DNA of 64,000 bases from NCBI RefSeq assembly GCF_034479375.1, contig NZ_CP140155.1, positions 2,852,001 through 2,916,000 on the forward strand. Reading direction: 5' to 3'. Below are positions 1 to 8,791 of the stretch, piece after piece. The DNA comes from Rhodopseudomonas palustris. Its GTDB lineage: Bacteria > Pseudomonadota > Alphaproteobacteria > Rhizobiales > Xanthobacteraceae. The notes under the pieces are model-generated. The model did no database searches. It was not told where the DNA came from and saw only the letters and a list, made by a program, of their open reading frames with translations. The position numbers and the translations under genes were made by a program. Every line of letters starts with the position of its first letter. Position 1 is the first letter of the stretch.

Positions 1-2
1 AT

Positions 3-1400
3 GCCCAGAGCGGCCGGATGCACTGGTCGCAGATCGGGTCCGACATCCAGTATCCCGAGCATCCGATCGATCCTTCGGAAGTGCTCGCCAACGTCACCAC
101 CGCGAAGGACGCCTCGGCGGCGCTCGACAGCTACAACCCGCCGCACAAGCTGTATCGCGCGCTCAAGAAGAAGCTCGCCGAGTTGCGCGGCGAAGGCGAC
201 AAGCCGCTGGTGGAGATCGCCGAAGGCGAGACGCTGAAATTCGTCCCGGAGCGCAACAAGCGGACGGCGGCGACGATGGACGATCCGCGGGTGCCGCAAT
301 TGCGCGCCCGTCTCGGCATCACCGAAGACGCCGACAGCACCCGTTACGACGCCAAGGTCGCCGAAGCGGTGCGCGAATTCCAGCGCGGCGCCGGCCTGCA
401 GGCCGACGGCATTCTCGGCAACCGCACCCTCCAGGCGCTGAACACGCCGAAGCGCGACCGCAGCATCGACACCATCGTGGTCAACATGGAGCGCTGGCGC
501 TGGCTGCCGCGCCAGCTCGGCGCGCCGTCGCTCGGCGACGCCTATGTGATCCTCAATGTGCCGGACTACACGCTGAAACTGATGCACAACGGCGCGCCGG
601 TGTGGACCACGCGCGTCGTCGTCGGCAAGCCCGGCAAGCACTCCACGCCGCTGCTGACCGAAACGATGAAGTACATCACCGTCAACCCGACCTGGAACGT
701 GCCGCCGTCGATCATCAACAACGAGTACCTGCCGGCGCTGGCGCAGGACCCCACCGTGCTCGACCGCATGGGCTTGAAGATGTCGCGCAATCGCGACGGC
801 TCGATCCACATCTCGCAGCCGCCGGGCGAAGCCAACGCGCTGGGGCGCATCCGCTTCAACTTCCCGAACAAATTCCTGGTGTATCAGCACGACACCCCGG
901 ACAAGAACCTGTTCGGCCGCGACGAGCGCGCCTTCAGCCACGGCTGCATGCGGGTGCAGAATCCCGATCAATACGCCGCCGCGCTGCTCAACATCGCGAT
1001 GCCGGACAAGGACTACACCCCGGCGAAGATCCGGTCGATGTACGGCCGCAGCGAGGTCAATCTGAACTTCCCGACGCCGATCCCGGTCAACATCACCTAC
1101 CAGACCGCCTTCGTGGACGACGACGGCAAGCTGCAGCTCCGCAAGGACATCTACGGCCGCGACGCCAGGATGCTGGCGCTGCTGAAGAACGACAAGGGCA
1201 AGAACCTCGAAGCCGTGGTCTCCCATGCGCAGCCGAACTACAGCCGCCCGACCAACCTGCCGCCGGGCGTGAACATCGCCGGCGACTACACCGGGTCGTC
1301 GCAATCCTCCGGGTTCAACTTCTTCGAACGCCTGTTCGGCGGTCCCCCGGCACCGCAACAGCCCCAGATGCGCCGCCCGCAGCAACGCTTCACGCGCTGA
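3..1400 (+). CDS. L,D-transpeptidase (YcbB/LdtD-like), 5' end outside window
   Basis: The reading frame is open to the left edge, so the N-terminus is missing; the first in-window ATG (18) is not necessarily the start. A peptidoglycan-binding module lies around residues 90-135 (REFQRGAGLQADGILG) and a YkuD catalytic domain around 170-330, with the signature SHGCMRVQNP whose His and Cys form the active site. Enzymes of this family make 3-3 meso-DAP crosslinks in periplasmic murein. The tail is Pro/Gln-rich and low complexity. A terminator-like hairpin follows. The family call is firm; the exact subfamily (YcbB-like, scaffold domain) is inferred from the domain order. Confidence 0.88.
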   Translation, partial: AQSGRMHWSQIGSDIQYPEHPIDPSEVLANVTTAKDASAALDSYNPPHKLYRALKKKLAELRGEGDKPLVEIAEGETLKFVPERNKRTAATMDDPRVPQLRARLGITEDADSTRYDAKVAEAVREFQRGAGLQADGILGNRTLQALNTPKRDRSIDTIVVNMERWRWLPRQLGAPSLGDAYVILNVPDYTLKLMHNGAPVWTTRVVVGKPGKHSTPLLTETMKYITVNPTWNVPPSIINNEYLPALAQDPTVLDRMGLKMSRNRDGSIHISQPPGEANALGRIRFNFPNKFLVYQHDTPDKNLFGRDERAFSHGCMRVQNPDQYAAALLNIAMPDKDYTPAKIRSMYGRSEVNLNFPTPIPVNITYQTAFVDDDGKLQLRKDIYGRDARMLALLKNDKGKNLEAVVSHAQPNYSRPTNLPPGVNIAGDYTGSSQSSGFNFFERLFGGPPAPQQPQMRRPQQRFTR

Positions 1401-1439
1401 GGGCGGTTCCATCGTTAAGACGGAAAGCTGAAATGGAAC

Positions 1440-1465
1440 AAGGGCTCAGCTCCGGCTGAGCCCTT
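1440..1465 (+). terminator. Hairpin terminator after the L,D-transpeptidase
   Basis: A perfect 11-bp stem, AAGGGCTCAGC paired with GCTGAGCCCTT, around a 4-nt loop (TCCG). A short pyrimidine run (TCC) follows rather than a strong T-tract. It lies 40 bp past the stop codon. Confidence 0.6.
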
Positions 1466-1584
1466 TCCATTAACCATTGTCCATCAGGATGCCGGCAGCG
1501 GGCTCGATTTCGCCATAGTCCGCAGGTTATGGTTGATGATCGACTTGGGGAAACGGGCATCGTAGTCGCGGTCGGTAATGCTCC

Positions 1585-3279
1585 GTGAACGATGCAGTCA
1601 CCTGTCTCACGAATTCGGGGTTGAGACAGGCTCCCGTTCGGTCGTCCTTCTGGTGGGGCTCTCTTGTGCTGGCTGGACTTGCGCGCCGTCTGAAATCATT
1701 GTCGCTGCCCAAAGCCGGCTACGGCGCCGCGTTGTCGTCGGCCCTGCTGCTGGCCGGCGCCGGCTCGGTGCATGACGCCTCGGCCGTCGGCGACAGCCGC
1801 ACCCTCTCCTTCCACCACACCCATTCCGGCGAAGACCTCACCGTCACCTTCAAGCGCAACGGCCGCTACGACGAAGAGGCGCTCGGCAAGCTCAATCACT
1901 TCCTGCGGGACTGGCGCAGCCAGGACAAGACCGTGATGGACCGGACGCTGTTCGACATCCTCTGGGAAGTCTATCGCGACGTCGACGGCAAGCAGCCGAT
2001 CCAGATCATCTCCGCCTACCGCTCCCCCGCCACCAACGCCATGCTCCGCCGCCGCTCCTCGGGCGTGGCCCGCCACAGCCAGCACACCATGGGCCACGCG
2101 ATGGACTTCTTCATCCCGGGCGTCGCCCTGGAGAAGATCCGCTTCGCCGGGCTTCGGCTGCAGCGTGGCGGCGTCGGCTTCTATCCGACCTCCGGCTCGC
2201 CCTTCGTCCATCTCGACACCGGCCGGATCCGCCACTGGCCGCGGATGTCCCCCGACCAGCTCGCCCGGGTCTTCCCGGATGGCCGCACCGTGCATCTGCC
2301 GACCGACGGCAAGCCGCTGCGGGGCTATGAAATGGCGCTGGCCGATATCCGCAAGCGCGGCGACGGCAGCGACAGCTCATCGTCCAAGACCAATTTCCTG
2401 ACCGCGCTGTTCCGCGGCAAGTCGGCCGACGACGAAGACGACAGCGCCGGCGCGAGCGCGACGCCCGCAGCCGTCAGCGCCGGGCCCGCCGGCAGGCTCC
2501 CCGACATCAAGGTCGCGGACGTCAAGGCCGCCGAAGCCAAGCTGGTGGGCGCCGAGCCGGTGCCGATGCCGCGCGCCAAGCCGGCGCTGCCGATCCAGCT
2601 CGCCTCCGCCGACAACAGCGTGCCGCTCCCGGTGGCCAAGCCGGCGCAGCCGGCGGCCAAATCCGAGCCGAAGCAACTGACGCCGGCGGATATCATCAAT
2701 GCCCGCGGCTTCTGGGACGACATCCCGGTGGCGCCGAAGCAGGCCACTCCGCAACAGGTCGCGGCGATCAGCGCCCGTCAGGCGCTCGAAGCCGCCGACC
2801 CGCAATCGCCGATGAACGCCATGGCGTTCGCTGCCAGTTCGACCGAGATTGTTTCCAAGCCGCAGCGGGGCCACCGCCATGTGGTGACCGCCAGCGCGCC
2901 GATCCCGACCGCGGTCCGGCCATCGTCGCTGGCGCGTCATCCGGTCGGCGCGGCCAAGATCGACACGGTGGTCGGCAAGACCGCGCAGGCCAAGGGCGGC
3001 CTGGTCGCCAATTCTGCCCGCATCACCGCCGCGGGCAGCCGCGACAGCGACGTCTGGATGCGCGCGATGATCCTGATGCCGAGCGCGGTCACGACCGGCG
3101 CGACGGCGATCGGCGATGCCGACATGACGATGCTGACCAAGCACTTCGCCAAGCCGAACGTCGCGGTGACGATGACGTTCTGCGACGATCCGCAGCCCGG
3201 CCTCTATGTCGACACGTTCACCGGCCCGGCCGTGGCGACGGTGGCGACCACGAGCTTCACCACCGCCGCGCTGCGCTGA
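1585..3279 (+). CDS. DUF882/YcbK (MepK-like) murein peptidase, M15 fold
   Basis: The catalytic DUF882/peptidase M15 domain lies at about residues 75-240. It shows the LAS-type metal ligands in HTMGHAMDFF (HxxxxxxD) and the later HLD, plus ISAYRSP. In E. coli the related YcbK (MepK) cleaves 3-3 crosslinks, which fits a position beside an L,D-transpeptidase. A hydrophobic stretch (about 46-60) acts as signal or anchor. The remaining ~300 residues are an Ala/Pro/Lys-rich linker and an unrecognised C-terminal module. The N-terminus is unusually long before the hydrophobic segment, so a start downstream of 1585 is possible. Confidence 0.82.
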   Translation: MNDAVTCLTNSGLRQAPVRSSFWWGSLVLAGLARRLKSLSLPKAGYGAALSSALLLAGAGSVHDASAVGDSRTLSFHHTHSGEDLTVTFKRNGRYDEEALGKLNHFLRDWRSQDKTVMDRTLFDILWEVYRDVDGKQPIQIISAYRSPATNAMLRRRSSGVARHSQHTMGHAMDFFIPGVALEKIRFAGLRLQRGGVGFYPTSGSPFVHLDTGRIRHWPRMSPDQLARVFPDGRTVHLPTDGKPLRGYEMALADIRKRGDGSDSSSSKTNFLTALFRGKSADDEDDSAGASATPAAVSAGPAGRLPDIKVADVKAAEAKLVGAEPVPMPRAKPALPIQLASADNSVPLPVAKPAQPAAKSEPKQLTPADIINARGFWDDIPVAPKQATPQQVAAISARQALEAADPQSPMNAMAFAASSTEIVSKPQRGHRHVVTASAPIPTAVRPSSLARHPVGAAKIDTVVGKTAQAKGGLVANSARITAAGSRDSDVWMRAMILMPSAVTTGATAIGDADMTMLTKHFAKPNVAVTMTFCDDPQPGLYVDTFTGPAVATVATTSFTTAALR

Positions 3280-3432
3280 GCGCGGGCGCCTCGCACGGCG
3301 CTTTCCCTGACGTTACGATTGAACTGGTTGCGGCGCGACGCTGCACCCTGCGCCGACGCTGCACCCTTCACCGGTCGGATCGAACAACGCATCGGCTCGG
3401 CATCTACTATCGAGATGCTCTGCGATACTGGT

Positions 3433-3452
3433 TCACCCGCTTTCGCGGGTGA
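3433..3452. repeat. Small palindrome between convergent genes
   Basis: TCACCCGC and GCGGGTGA form a perfect 8-bp stem around TTTC. It sits in the 237-bp gap between the DUF882 gene (+) and gapR (-). It resembles one arm of a dispersed intergenic palindrome family and could also terminate transcription. I see nothing else in this gap. Confidence 0.45.
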
Positions 3453-3516
3453 TGACGGTGGCACGGCTTTGCGCGGCCCACGGAGGCTGCGAAGGGCTGA
3501 TCGAGGGCTCGCGCCC

Positions 3517-3789
3517 TCACAGCATCCCGAGCGCCTGCATGTAGGTCTCGAGGATCGTCTCCTGCTCGGCGCGCTCATTGGCGTCCTGCTTGCGCATCCG
3601 CACGATGGTGCGCAGCGCCTTGACGTCGTAGCCGTTGCCCTTGGCTTCGGCATAGACGTCGCGGATGTCGTCCGAGATCGTCTTCTTCTCTTCTTCCAGC
3701 CGCTCGATGCGCTCGATGATGGCCTTGAGCTGGTCCTTGGCGAATTTGGTCGCGGGCTCGTCCTGGACGGCGGCAGCAGAGGTGGCCAT
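3517..3789 (-). CDS. gapR: GapR-family DNA-binding protein (DUF2312)
   Basis: A 90-residue, highly charged helical protein with the DUF2312 pattern ([22 protein letters not shown], then [14 protein letters not shown]). In Caulobacter the family member GapR is a nucleoid-associated tetramer that clamps overtwisted, AT-rich DNA ahead of forks and transcription and stimulates type II topoisomerases. Length matches the family. The ATG is preceded by CAGGAGTGAACG, a good ribosome site. It stands alone, convergent with the peptidase gene. Confidence 0.9.
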   Translation of the reverse strand: MATSAAAVQDEPATKFAKDQLKAIIERIERLEEEKKTISDDIRDVYAEAKGNGYDVKALRTIVRMRKQDANERAEQETILETYMQALGML

Positions 3790-3964
3790 CGTTCACTCCT
3801 GGGGAATTGATGATCGGGAAAGGGCGGCGGGGATGAACGCCACGCGCCGCATCTGAGGGGGGACAGTCCCCACAGCGGCCCGCCCCGTCAAGGGGCATCG
3901 CGCTCATCCACAGCGACCGCACAGAAGAAATCGCGGGTCGCGATTTGCGTGCTGGACTCGCGCG

Positions 3965-4258
3965 TCAGTGGCCGCGGGTTTTGTCGAACGCATCGACCTG
4001 CGCCGGCGTCGCCGCGCTCTGATGCTTCGCCTTCCATGCTTCGTAGGGCATGCCGTAGACCGCCTCGCGGCTCTCGTCGCGGCTCATCGCGACGCCCTGC
4101 GCGTCGGCGGCGTCCTTCAGCCAGTTCGACAGGCAGTTGCGGCAGAATCCGGCGAGGTTCATCAGGTCGATGTTCTGAACGTCTGTGCGCTCGCGCAGAT
4201 GCGCCACCAGCCGGCGGAACGCCGCGGCTTCGAGTTCTGTTCGGGTGTTGTCGTCCAT
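3965..4258 (-). CDS. DUF1244 domain protein
   Basis: A small soluble protein of 97 residues. The core ELEAAAFRRLVAHLRER, NLAGFCRNCLSNWL and YGMPYEAWK is characteristic of the DUF1244 family, widespread in Proteobacteria and without known function. Two Cys in FCRNC could bind metal or form a disulfide (inference). I prefer the ATG at 4258, which gives the usual MDDNTRTELE start and has AAGGTGAG upstream. A GTG at 4321 would add 21 unlikely residues. Confidence 0.82.
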   Translation of the reverse strand: MDDNTRTELEAAAFRRLVAHLRERTDVQNIDLMNLAGFCRNCLSNWLKDAADAQGVAMSRDESREAVYGMPYEAWKAKHQSAATPAQVDAFDKTRGH

Positions 4259-4463
4259 TTCGCTCACCTTCTCGTGCACGCCATCGCCCGCTGAGATGGG
4301 GTCTGTGACCGTTTTTGCCACATCTTGCTGCTACTGTGATGGTCGGGATCGCGCTTGTCGGAGCCGTGCCACGTTGCGCCCGACATCCTCGTGAGCGGCG
4401 CGCCCCGTTGACAGGTCCGTCATGTCACGCGAAACCATTCTCGTTTTGTTATAGCTTGGCGGC

Positions 4464-5054
4464 ATGTTCAGCACAGATTCTCTCCCCCGCATCGCAAAAT
4501 CGCACCCTGCTCCGACCGTTCTGACGGCGGTGCTGGCGCTGTGCGCGCTGCTGCTGGCCGGCACCCCGGCGGCGGCGGATTTCCGGCTGTGCAACAACAC
4601 GTCGAGCCGGGTCGGCATTGCGCTCGGCTACAAGGACGCCGACGGCTGGACCACCGAGGGCTGGTGGAACGTGTCGTCGCGGAGTTGCGAGACGCTGCTG
4701 CGCGGCACGCTGGTCGCGCGCTATTACTACATCTATGCGCTCGACTACGACCGCGGCGGCGAATGGTCGGGCCAGGCCTTCATGTGTTCGCGCGACAAGG
4801 AGTTCACCATCAAGGGCACCGAGAACTGTCTCGCGCGCGGCTTCGACCGCACCGGGTTCTTCGAAGTCGACACCGGCGAACAGCGCGCCTGGACCGTTCA
4901 GCTCACCGAGAGCAGCGAACAGAACCCCCAGAGACTCCCGGGCCTGCCGGGCGCGCCGCCGGGCGCCGCGATGCCCGGCATCCCGCAGACGCCGGGCCGC
5001 ACCGCGCCGGCCACGCCGACCGCACCACCAGGCGACGGCGGGACCAAGCCATGA
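4464..5054 (+). CDS. DUF1036 secreted protein
   Basis: A signal peptide (about residues 20-38, LALCALLLAGTPAAA) precedes a DUF1036 domain starting FRLCNNTSSRVGIALGYKD, with paired Cys and many aromatic residues. The tail (about 150-196) is Pro/Gly/Ala-rich. The family is of unknown function and probably periplasmic. The stop overlaps the pyruvate kinase start (ATGA), so the two are translationally coupled; this DUF1036-pyk pairing recurs in related bacteria to my knowledge. Confidence 0.83.
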   Translation: MFSTDSLPRIAKSHPAPTVLTAVLALCALLLAGTPAAADFRLCNNTSSRVGIALGYKDADGWTTEGWWNVSSRSCETLLRGTLVARYYYIYALDYDRGGEWSGQAFMCSRDKEFTIKGTENCLARGFDRTGFFEVDTGEQRAWTVQLTESSEQNPQRLPGLPGAPPGAAMPGIPQTPGRTAPATPTAPPGDGGTKP

Positions 5055-6484
5055 GACGTCTGCGCCGGATCAAGATCTTCGCAACCCTGGGCCCTGCTTC
5101 TTCCGACAGCGCGATGATCCGCAAGCTGTTCGAGGCCGGCGCCGATGTGTTTCGGATCAACATGAGCCACACCTCGCACGACATGATGCGGGAGCTGATC
5201 AAGACGATCCGCAACGTCGAATCGAGCTACGGCCGCCCGATCGGCATTCTGGTCGATCTGCAGGGACCGAAGCTGCGGGTCGGCATGTTCGGCAATGGGC
5301 CGATCCAGCTCAACAACGGCGCCACCTTCGTGCTGGATTCCAGCAAGGAGCCCGGCGACGCCGACCGCGTCCACCTGCCGCATCCGGAAATTCTCTCCGC
5401 GCTGAAAGTCGGCGACGCGATGCTGCTCGACGACGGCAAGGTCCGGCTGATCTGCGAGGAGACCTCGCCCGATCGCGCCGTGACCCGCGTGGTGATCGGC
5501 GGCAAGATGTCCGACCGCAAGGGCGTCAGCCTGCCCGACACCGATCTGCCGATGTCGGCGATGACCAACAAGGACCGCGCCGACCTCGAGGCCGCCTGCG
5601 AGGCCGGCATCGACTGGGTGGCGCTGTCCTTCGTGCAGCGCGCCGAGGACGTCGCCGAGGCCAAGCGGATGATCCGCGGCCGTGCCGCGGTGATGGCGAA
5701 GATCGAGAAGCCGCAGGCGATCGACCGTCTCGACGACATCCTCGACGTTTCCGACGCGCTGATGGTGGCGCGCGGCGACCTCGGCGTCGAGATGCCGCTG
5801 GAGCGGGTGCCGAGTCTTCAGAAGCAGATGACCCGCATGGCGCGCCGCGCCGGCAAGCCGGTGGTCGTCGCCACCCAGATGCTGGAATCGATGATCTCGA
5901 GCCCGGTGCCGACGCGCGCCGAAGTCTCCGACGTCGCCACCGCGGTCTATGAAGGCGCCGACGCGATCATGCTGTCGGCGGAATCCGCCGCCGGCAAATA
6001 TCCGGTCGAAGCGGTCTCGACGATGAACCGGATCGGCGAGGAGGTCGAACGCGACCCGCTGTATCGCACCGTGGTGACGGCGCAGCGGCCGGAGCCGGAA
6101 GCCACCGCCGGCGACGCGATCGCCGGCGCGGCGCGGCAGGTCGCCGAAACCCTCGATTTGTCGGCGATCATCTGCTGGACCAGTTCGGGCTCGACCGCGC
6201 TGCGCGTCGCGCGCGAGCGGCCGAAAGTGCCGGTGGTGGCGATCACCCCGAACATCAATACCGGCCGTAAACTGTCCGCGGTGTGGGGCGTGCATTGCGT
6301 CGTCGCCGAGGACGCCAAGGATCAGGACGACATGGTCGACCGCGCCGGCCGCATCGCGTTCCGCGACGGCTTCGCCAAATCCGGCCAGCGCGTCATCATC
6401 GTCGCCGGCGTCCCGCTCGGCACCCCCGGCGCCACCAACATGGTGCGGATCGCCTATGTCGGGCCTACCGATACGGAGGTGTGA
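5051..6484 (+). CDS. pyk: Pyruvate kinase
   Basis: Converts phosphoenolpyruvate and ADP to pyruvate and ATP in the cytoplasm, the last step of glycolysis. At 477 residues it has the usual bacterial length. Visible motifs are KIFATLGPAS at the N-terminus, INMSHTSHD, VDLQGPKLRVG, the catalytic segment VMAKIEKPQAI with its Lys and Glu, MVARGDLGVE, and VATQMLESM. The C-terminal domain ends near GATNMVRI. The start was chosen at the ATGA overlap with the DUF1036 gene because homology begins there; the frame is open further upstream but non-coding. Confidence 0.95.
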   Translation: MRRLRRIKIFATLGPASSDSAMIRKLFEAGADVFRINMSHTSHDMMRELIKTIRNVESSYGRPIGILVDLQGPKLRVGMFGNGPIQLNNGATFVLDSSKEPGDADRVHLPHPEILSALKVGDAMLLDDGKVRLICEETSPDRAVTRVVIGGKMSDRKGVSLPDTDLPMSAMTNKDRADLEAACEAGIDWVALSFVQRAEDVAEAKRMIRGRAAVMAKIEKPQAIDRLDDILDVSDALMVARGDLGVEMPLERVPSLQKQMTRMARRAGKPVVVATQMLESMISSPVPTRAEVSDVATAVYEGADAIMLSAESAAGKYPVEAVSTMNRIGEEVERDPLYRTVVTAQRPEPEATAGDAIAGAARQVAETLDLSAIICWTSSGSTALRVARERPKVPVVAITPNINTGRKLSAVWGVHCVVAEDAKDQDDMVDRAGRIAFRDGFAKSGQRVIIVAGVPLGTPGATNMVRIAYVGPTDTEV

Positions 6485-6499
6485 GGGCAGCAGCCCGAT

Positions 6500-6937
6500 T
6501 CAGGCTGCTTCCTCGATCCCGACCACCAGGCGCTTGCCCAGCGCACGTAGCGCCTGGACCATCGCGGGTAGCTTGGTCGGGTGCTTGGGATCCAGGATAC
6601 GGCGAACCTCTTTCTCATCCTTGTTCATGCGGCGCGCGAATTCGCTCTTACTGATGCCGGCGACCGCAAACGCCTCGAGCACAGCGAGCTTGGCAGCGAC
6701 GTCCGGCGCAACCGCGATCATGGTCGCGCCCTTGCCCTTCGCCTTGACCTTCGGCAGCGGCAGTTCGCGCTGCGGATAGCTCAGCAGCGCCAGACCCAAC
6801 GCCTCCTCCGCCTGCGCGCGGGCATCCGCGATATCGTCACCTTGGGTGATCGCTTCCGGAACGTCGGGAAAGCTCACGACGATAGTCCCCTTGCGATCTC
6901 CCGCTTCGAACTCCGCGGCGTAGGCGTATGTCTTCAT
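6500..6937 (-). CDS. hicB: HicB antitoxin
   Basis: A 145-residue protein with the HicB partial RNase-H-like fold at residues 1-60 (FPDVPEAITQGDDIADARAQ) and a C-terminal helix-turn-helix (about 88-125, SKSEFARRMNKDEKEVRRIL) for binding its own operator. It neutralises the HicA mRNA interferase. The ATG at 6937 matches where homology begins; the frame extends upstream only as antisense noise. The gene lies downstream of hicA with a 22-bp gap, the usual toxin-first order. Confidence 0.88.
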   Translation of the reverse strand: MKTYAYAAEFEAGDRKGTIVVSFPDVPEAITQGDDIADARAQAEEALGLALLSYPQRELPLPKVKAKGKGATMIAVAPDVAAKLAVLEAFAVAGISKSEFARRMNKDEKEVRRILDPKHPTKLPAMVQALRALGKRLVVGIEEAA

Positions 6938-6959
6938 CGTCAGCCCCTCTTCGGGCACG

Positions 6960-7160
6960 TCATTCGGCGAGACCGAGCTGCTTACGGATCTTGCGTGCGG
7001 TTTTCGGATCGATCTCACGGCTCGGCAGGGTCGTGAGACGATCGCCCACATAGACCATGGCATGGCCACCCTTGCCCTTGCGGTAGTCGACACGAAATCC
7101 GAGACCCAGCGCGCGAGCCTCGGCACGTAGTTCGGCGATGAAGCGATCCCGCTTGTCCAT
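6960..7160 (-). CDS. hicA: HicA toxin
   Basis: A 66-residue dsRBD-like mRNA interferase. The pattern GLGFRVDYRKGKGGHAMVYVGDR has the conserved Gly-His of HicA toxins, where the His is catalytic, and it ends with KTARKIRKQLGL. The start at 7160 gives a typical length; an ATG at 7181 would add seven residues. It forms a two-gene operon with hicB, and an inverted repeat lies just upstream. Confidence 0.87.
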   Translation of the reverse strand: MDKRDRFIAELRAEARALGLGFRVDYRKGKGGHAMVYVGDRLTTLPSREIDPKTARKIRKQLGLAE

Positions 7161-7175
7161 GCCGATCCCTCGACG

Positions 7176-7200
7176 GGACAAATATCGGACATTTTTGTCC
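7176..7200 (-). promoter_or_regulatory. Candidate HicB operator upstream of hicA
   Basis: GGACAAA and TTTGTCC form an inverted repeat with an 11-bp spacer, 16 bp upstream of the hicA start. The spacer holds a further GGACA. HicB antitoxins with HTH domains repress their own operon through such palindromes. Site assignment is inference from position and symmetry. Confidence 0.5.
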
Positions 7201-7289
7201 GCGCGTCAATGGGACCGCTCCGCAGAGACCCGTGGCGGGCGGCTTCAGGTGCGCCGGCTCGACGAGCGCACCTGATGACGTCGCTTCGA

Positions 7290-7718
7290 TCAGCCCGCCA
7301 GCTTCGCCTCCAGCGTGATCTTGGTATTGAGCAGTTTCGACACCGGGCAGCCCGCCTTGGCCTTGCCGGCGAGTTCCTGGAAGGTGGTGTCGTCGGCGCC
7401 GGGGATCTTGGCGGTGAGCGTCAGATGGACCGCGGTGATCTCGAAGCCGTCACCCTGCTTTTCCAGCGTCACGTCGGCCTTGGTCTCCATCTGCTCGGCG
7501 GTGAGCTTGGCTTCGCCGAGGATCAGCGACAGCGCCATGGTGAAGCAGGCGGCGTGCGCCGCGCCGATCAGTTCTTCGGGGTTGGAGCCGGGCTTGCCTT
7601 CGAACCGGCTGGCGAAGCCGTAGGGATAGTCCGACAGCGCGCCGCTCTTGGTCGAGATCGCGCCCTTGCCGTCCTTGATGCCGCCCTGCCATTTGGCCGA
7701 ACCGAATGTCGTGCTCAT
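7290..7718 (-). CDS. OsmC-family organic hydroperoxide reductase
   Basis: A 142-residue protein with the OsmC fold and both redox cysteines: one in GAAHAACFTMAL and one in KAGCPVSKLL. These Cys reduce organic hydroperoxides. The Glu/Asn context PEELIGAAHA is typical of the OsmC rather than the Ohr branch. AGGAG lies about 9 bp before the ATG. It stands alone beside the alpha/beta hydrolase, 40 bp downstream of it on the same strand. Confidence 0.9.
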   Translation of the reverse strand: MSTTFGSAKWQGGIKDGKGAISTKSGALSDYPYGFASRFEGKPGSNPEELIGAAHAACFTMALSLILGEAKLTAEQMETKADVTLEKQGDGFEITAVHLTLTAKIPGADDTTFQELAGKAKAGCPVSKLLNTKITLEAKLAG

Positions 7719-7758
7719 TGCGTAGCTCCTGCTTTGGTGAATGGTCGGGGATGAAAGA

Positions 7759-8748
7759 CTAATGCATCGCTGCGTGCGATTTCGTGACGGCGGTCGCGAT
7801 CAACGCCTCGATCTCACGTTGCACCAGATCGGGGGCGGCGTTCTGCACCATGTGCCCGACATCCGGCAGCACGATCAGCTTCGCCTGCGGAACCGCGGCG
7901 GCGAAGGCGCGCGAATGGATGTCGACAGAGACGATCTCGTCGGCGTCGCCATGGATCAGCACGGTCGGCGCGGTGATCTGCGGATAGCGCGCGGCCTGCT
8001 CGGCCACGGCCGCCTTCAGCGTGGTCAAGTCCCAGCTATTGGCGAGGAATGCGCGCGGCCGCAGCAGCAGCGGCGTCGCGCTGGCGTCGACGTAATCCTC
8101 GGGCATGGTCTGCGGCGCGAACGCCGAGCGGGCCCCCGGCTCCGTGAGCAACAATCCGAGCGGGAGCGTGACGGTATGAGCCAGCAGCGGGCCCACCACC
8201 GGGGTAGTCATTACCTGGTTATAGGTGCCGACGCCGCCGCGCCACGGATGCGTCACCGGCGCCAGCATCACCAGCCCCGCGACGCGCTGCGGCTGATCCA
8301 GCGCCATCCGCGCGCCGAGCGCTCCGGCCATCGAATGCACCACGACGATCGCGCGCGCTACGCCGAGCGAATCGAGCGCCTCGCCGATCATTTGCGCCTG
8401 CGTCGCGGGCGACGAATCGGCGAGGTCGTCGCGGCTGCTCCAGCCATGGCCGGGCCGGTCGATCAGCAACACGCGGTGCCGCCGCGCGAGCTGGTCGCCG
8501 AGCGGCACGCGCATCGCGCCGAGATTGGAGCTCGCGCCGTGAATCATCACGATCGGCGGCGTGGCGAGATTGCGGGGGCCGAGATCGACGACGTGCAGCC
8601 TGCCGCCGCTGACGGCGATCACTTCGCCCTGCGGCGGAAACCTGCCCTGCAGCCACAGCACGCCGGCCTGCGTCAGCAGCGCCAGCGCGGAGAGCGTCGC
8701 AATGGCGCCGATCACGATCATGGAAGAGACCCGGGAGAATTTTCGCAC
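7759..8748 (-). CDS. Membrane-anchored alpha/beta hydrolase
   Basis: A 329-residue protein with an N-terminal transmembrane helix (about 10-33) and an alpha/beta hydrolase domain. The oxyanion region is IVMIHGASSN, the nucleophile elbow VVHSMAGALG, the acid GDADEIVS and the His DVGHMVQ. The elbow departs from GxSxG (V-H-S-M-A), though small residues still flank the bend. The substrate cannot be told; esterase, lipase or haloperoxidase-like activities all occur in this family. Confidence 0.82.
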   Translation of the reverse strand: MRKFSRVSSMIVIGAIATLSALALLTQAGVLWLQGRFPPQGEVIAVSGGRLHVVDLGPRNLATPPIVMIHGASSNLGAMRVPLGDQLARRHRVLLIDRPGHGWSSRDDLADSSPATQAQMIGEALDSLGVARAIVVVHSMAGALGARMALDQPQRVAGLVMLAPVTHPWRGGVGTYNQVMTTPVVGPLLAHTVTLPLGLLLTEPGARSAFAPQTMPEDYVDASATPLLLRPRAFLANSWDLTTLKAAVAEQAARYPQITAPTVLIHGDADEIVSVDIHSRAFAAAVPQAKLIVLPDVGHMVQNAAPDLVQREIEALIATAVTKSHAAMH

Positions 8749-8791
8749 GGGTGAGTTACGCCGTGTGGCCGCGAATGTTTCGTCGTCCCGC

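Noticed and set aside
7759..8748. Loss of function in the alpha/beta hydrolase because GxSxG is replaced by VHSMA
   Set aside because: The elbow keeps small residues, and Asp and His partners are intact; the enzyme is probably active.
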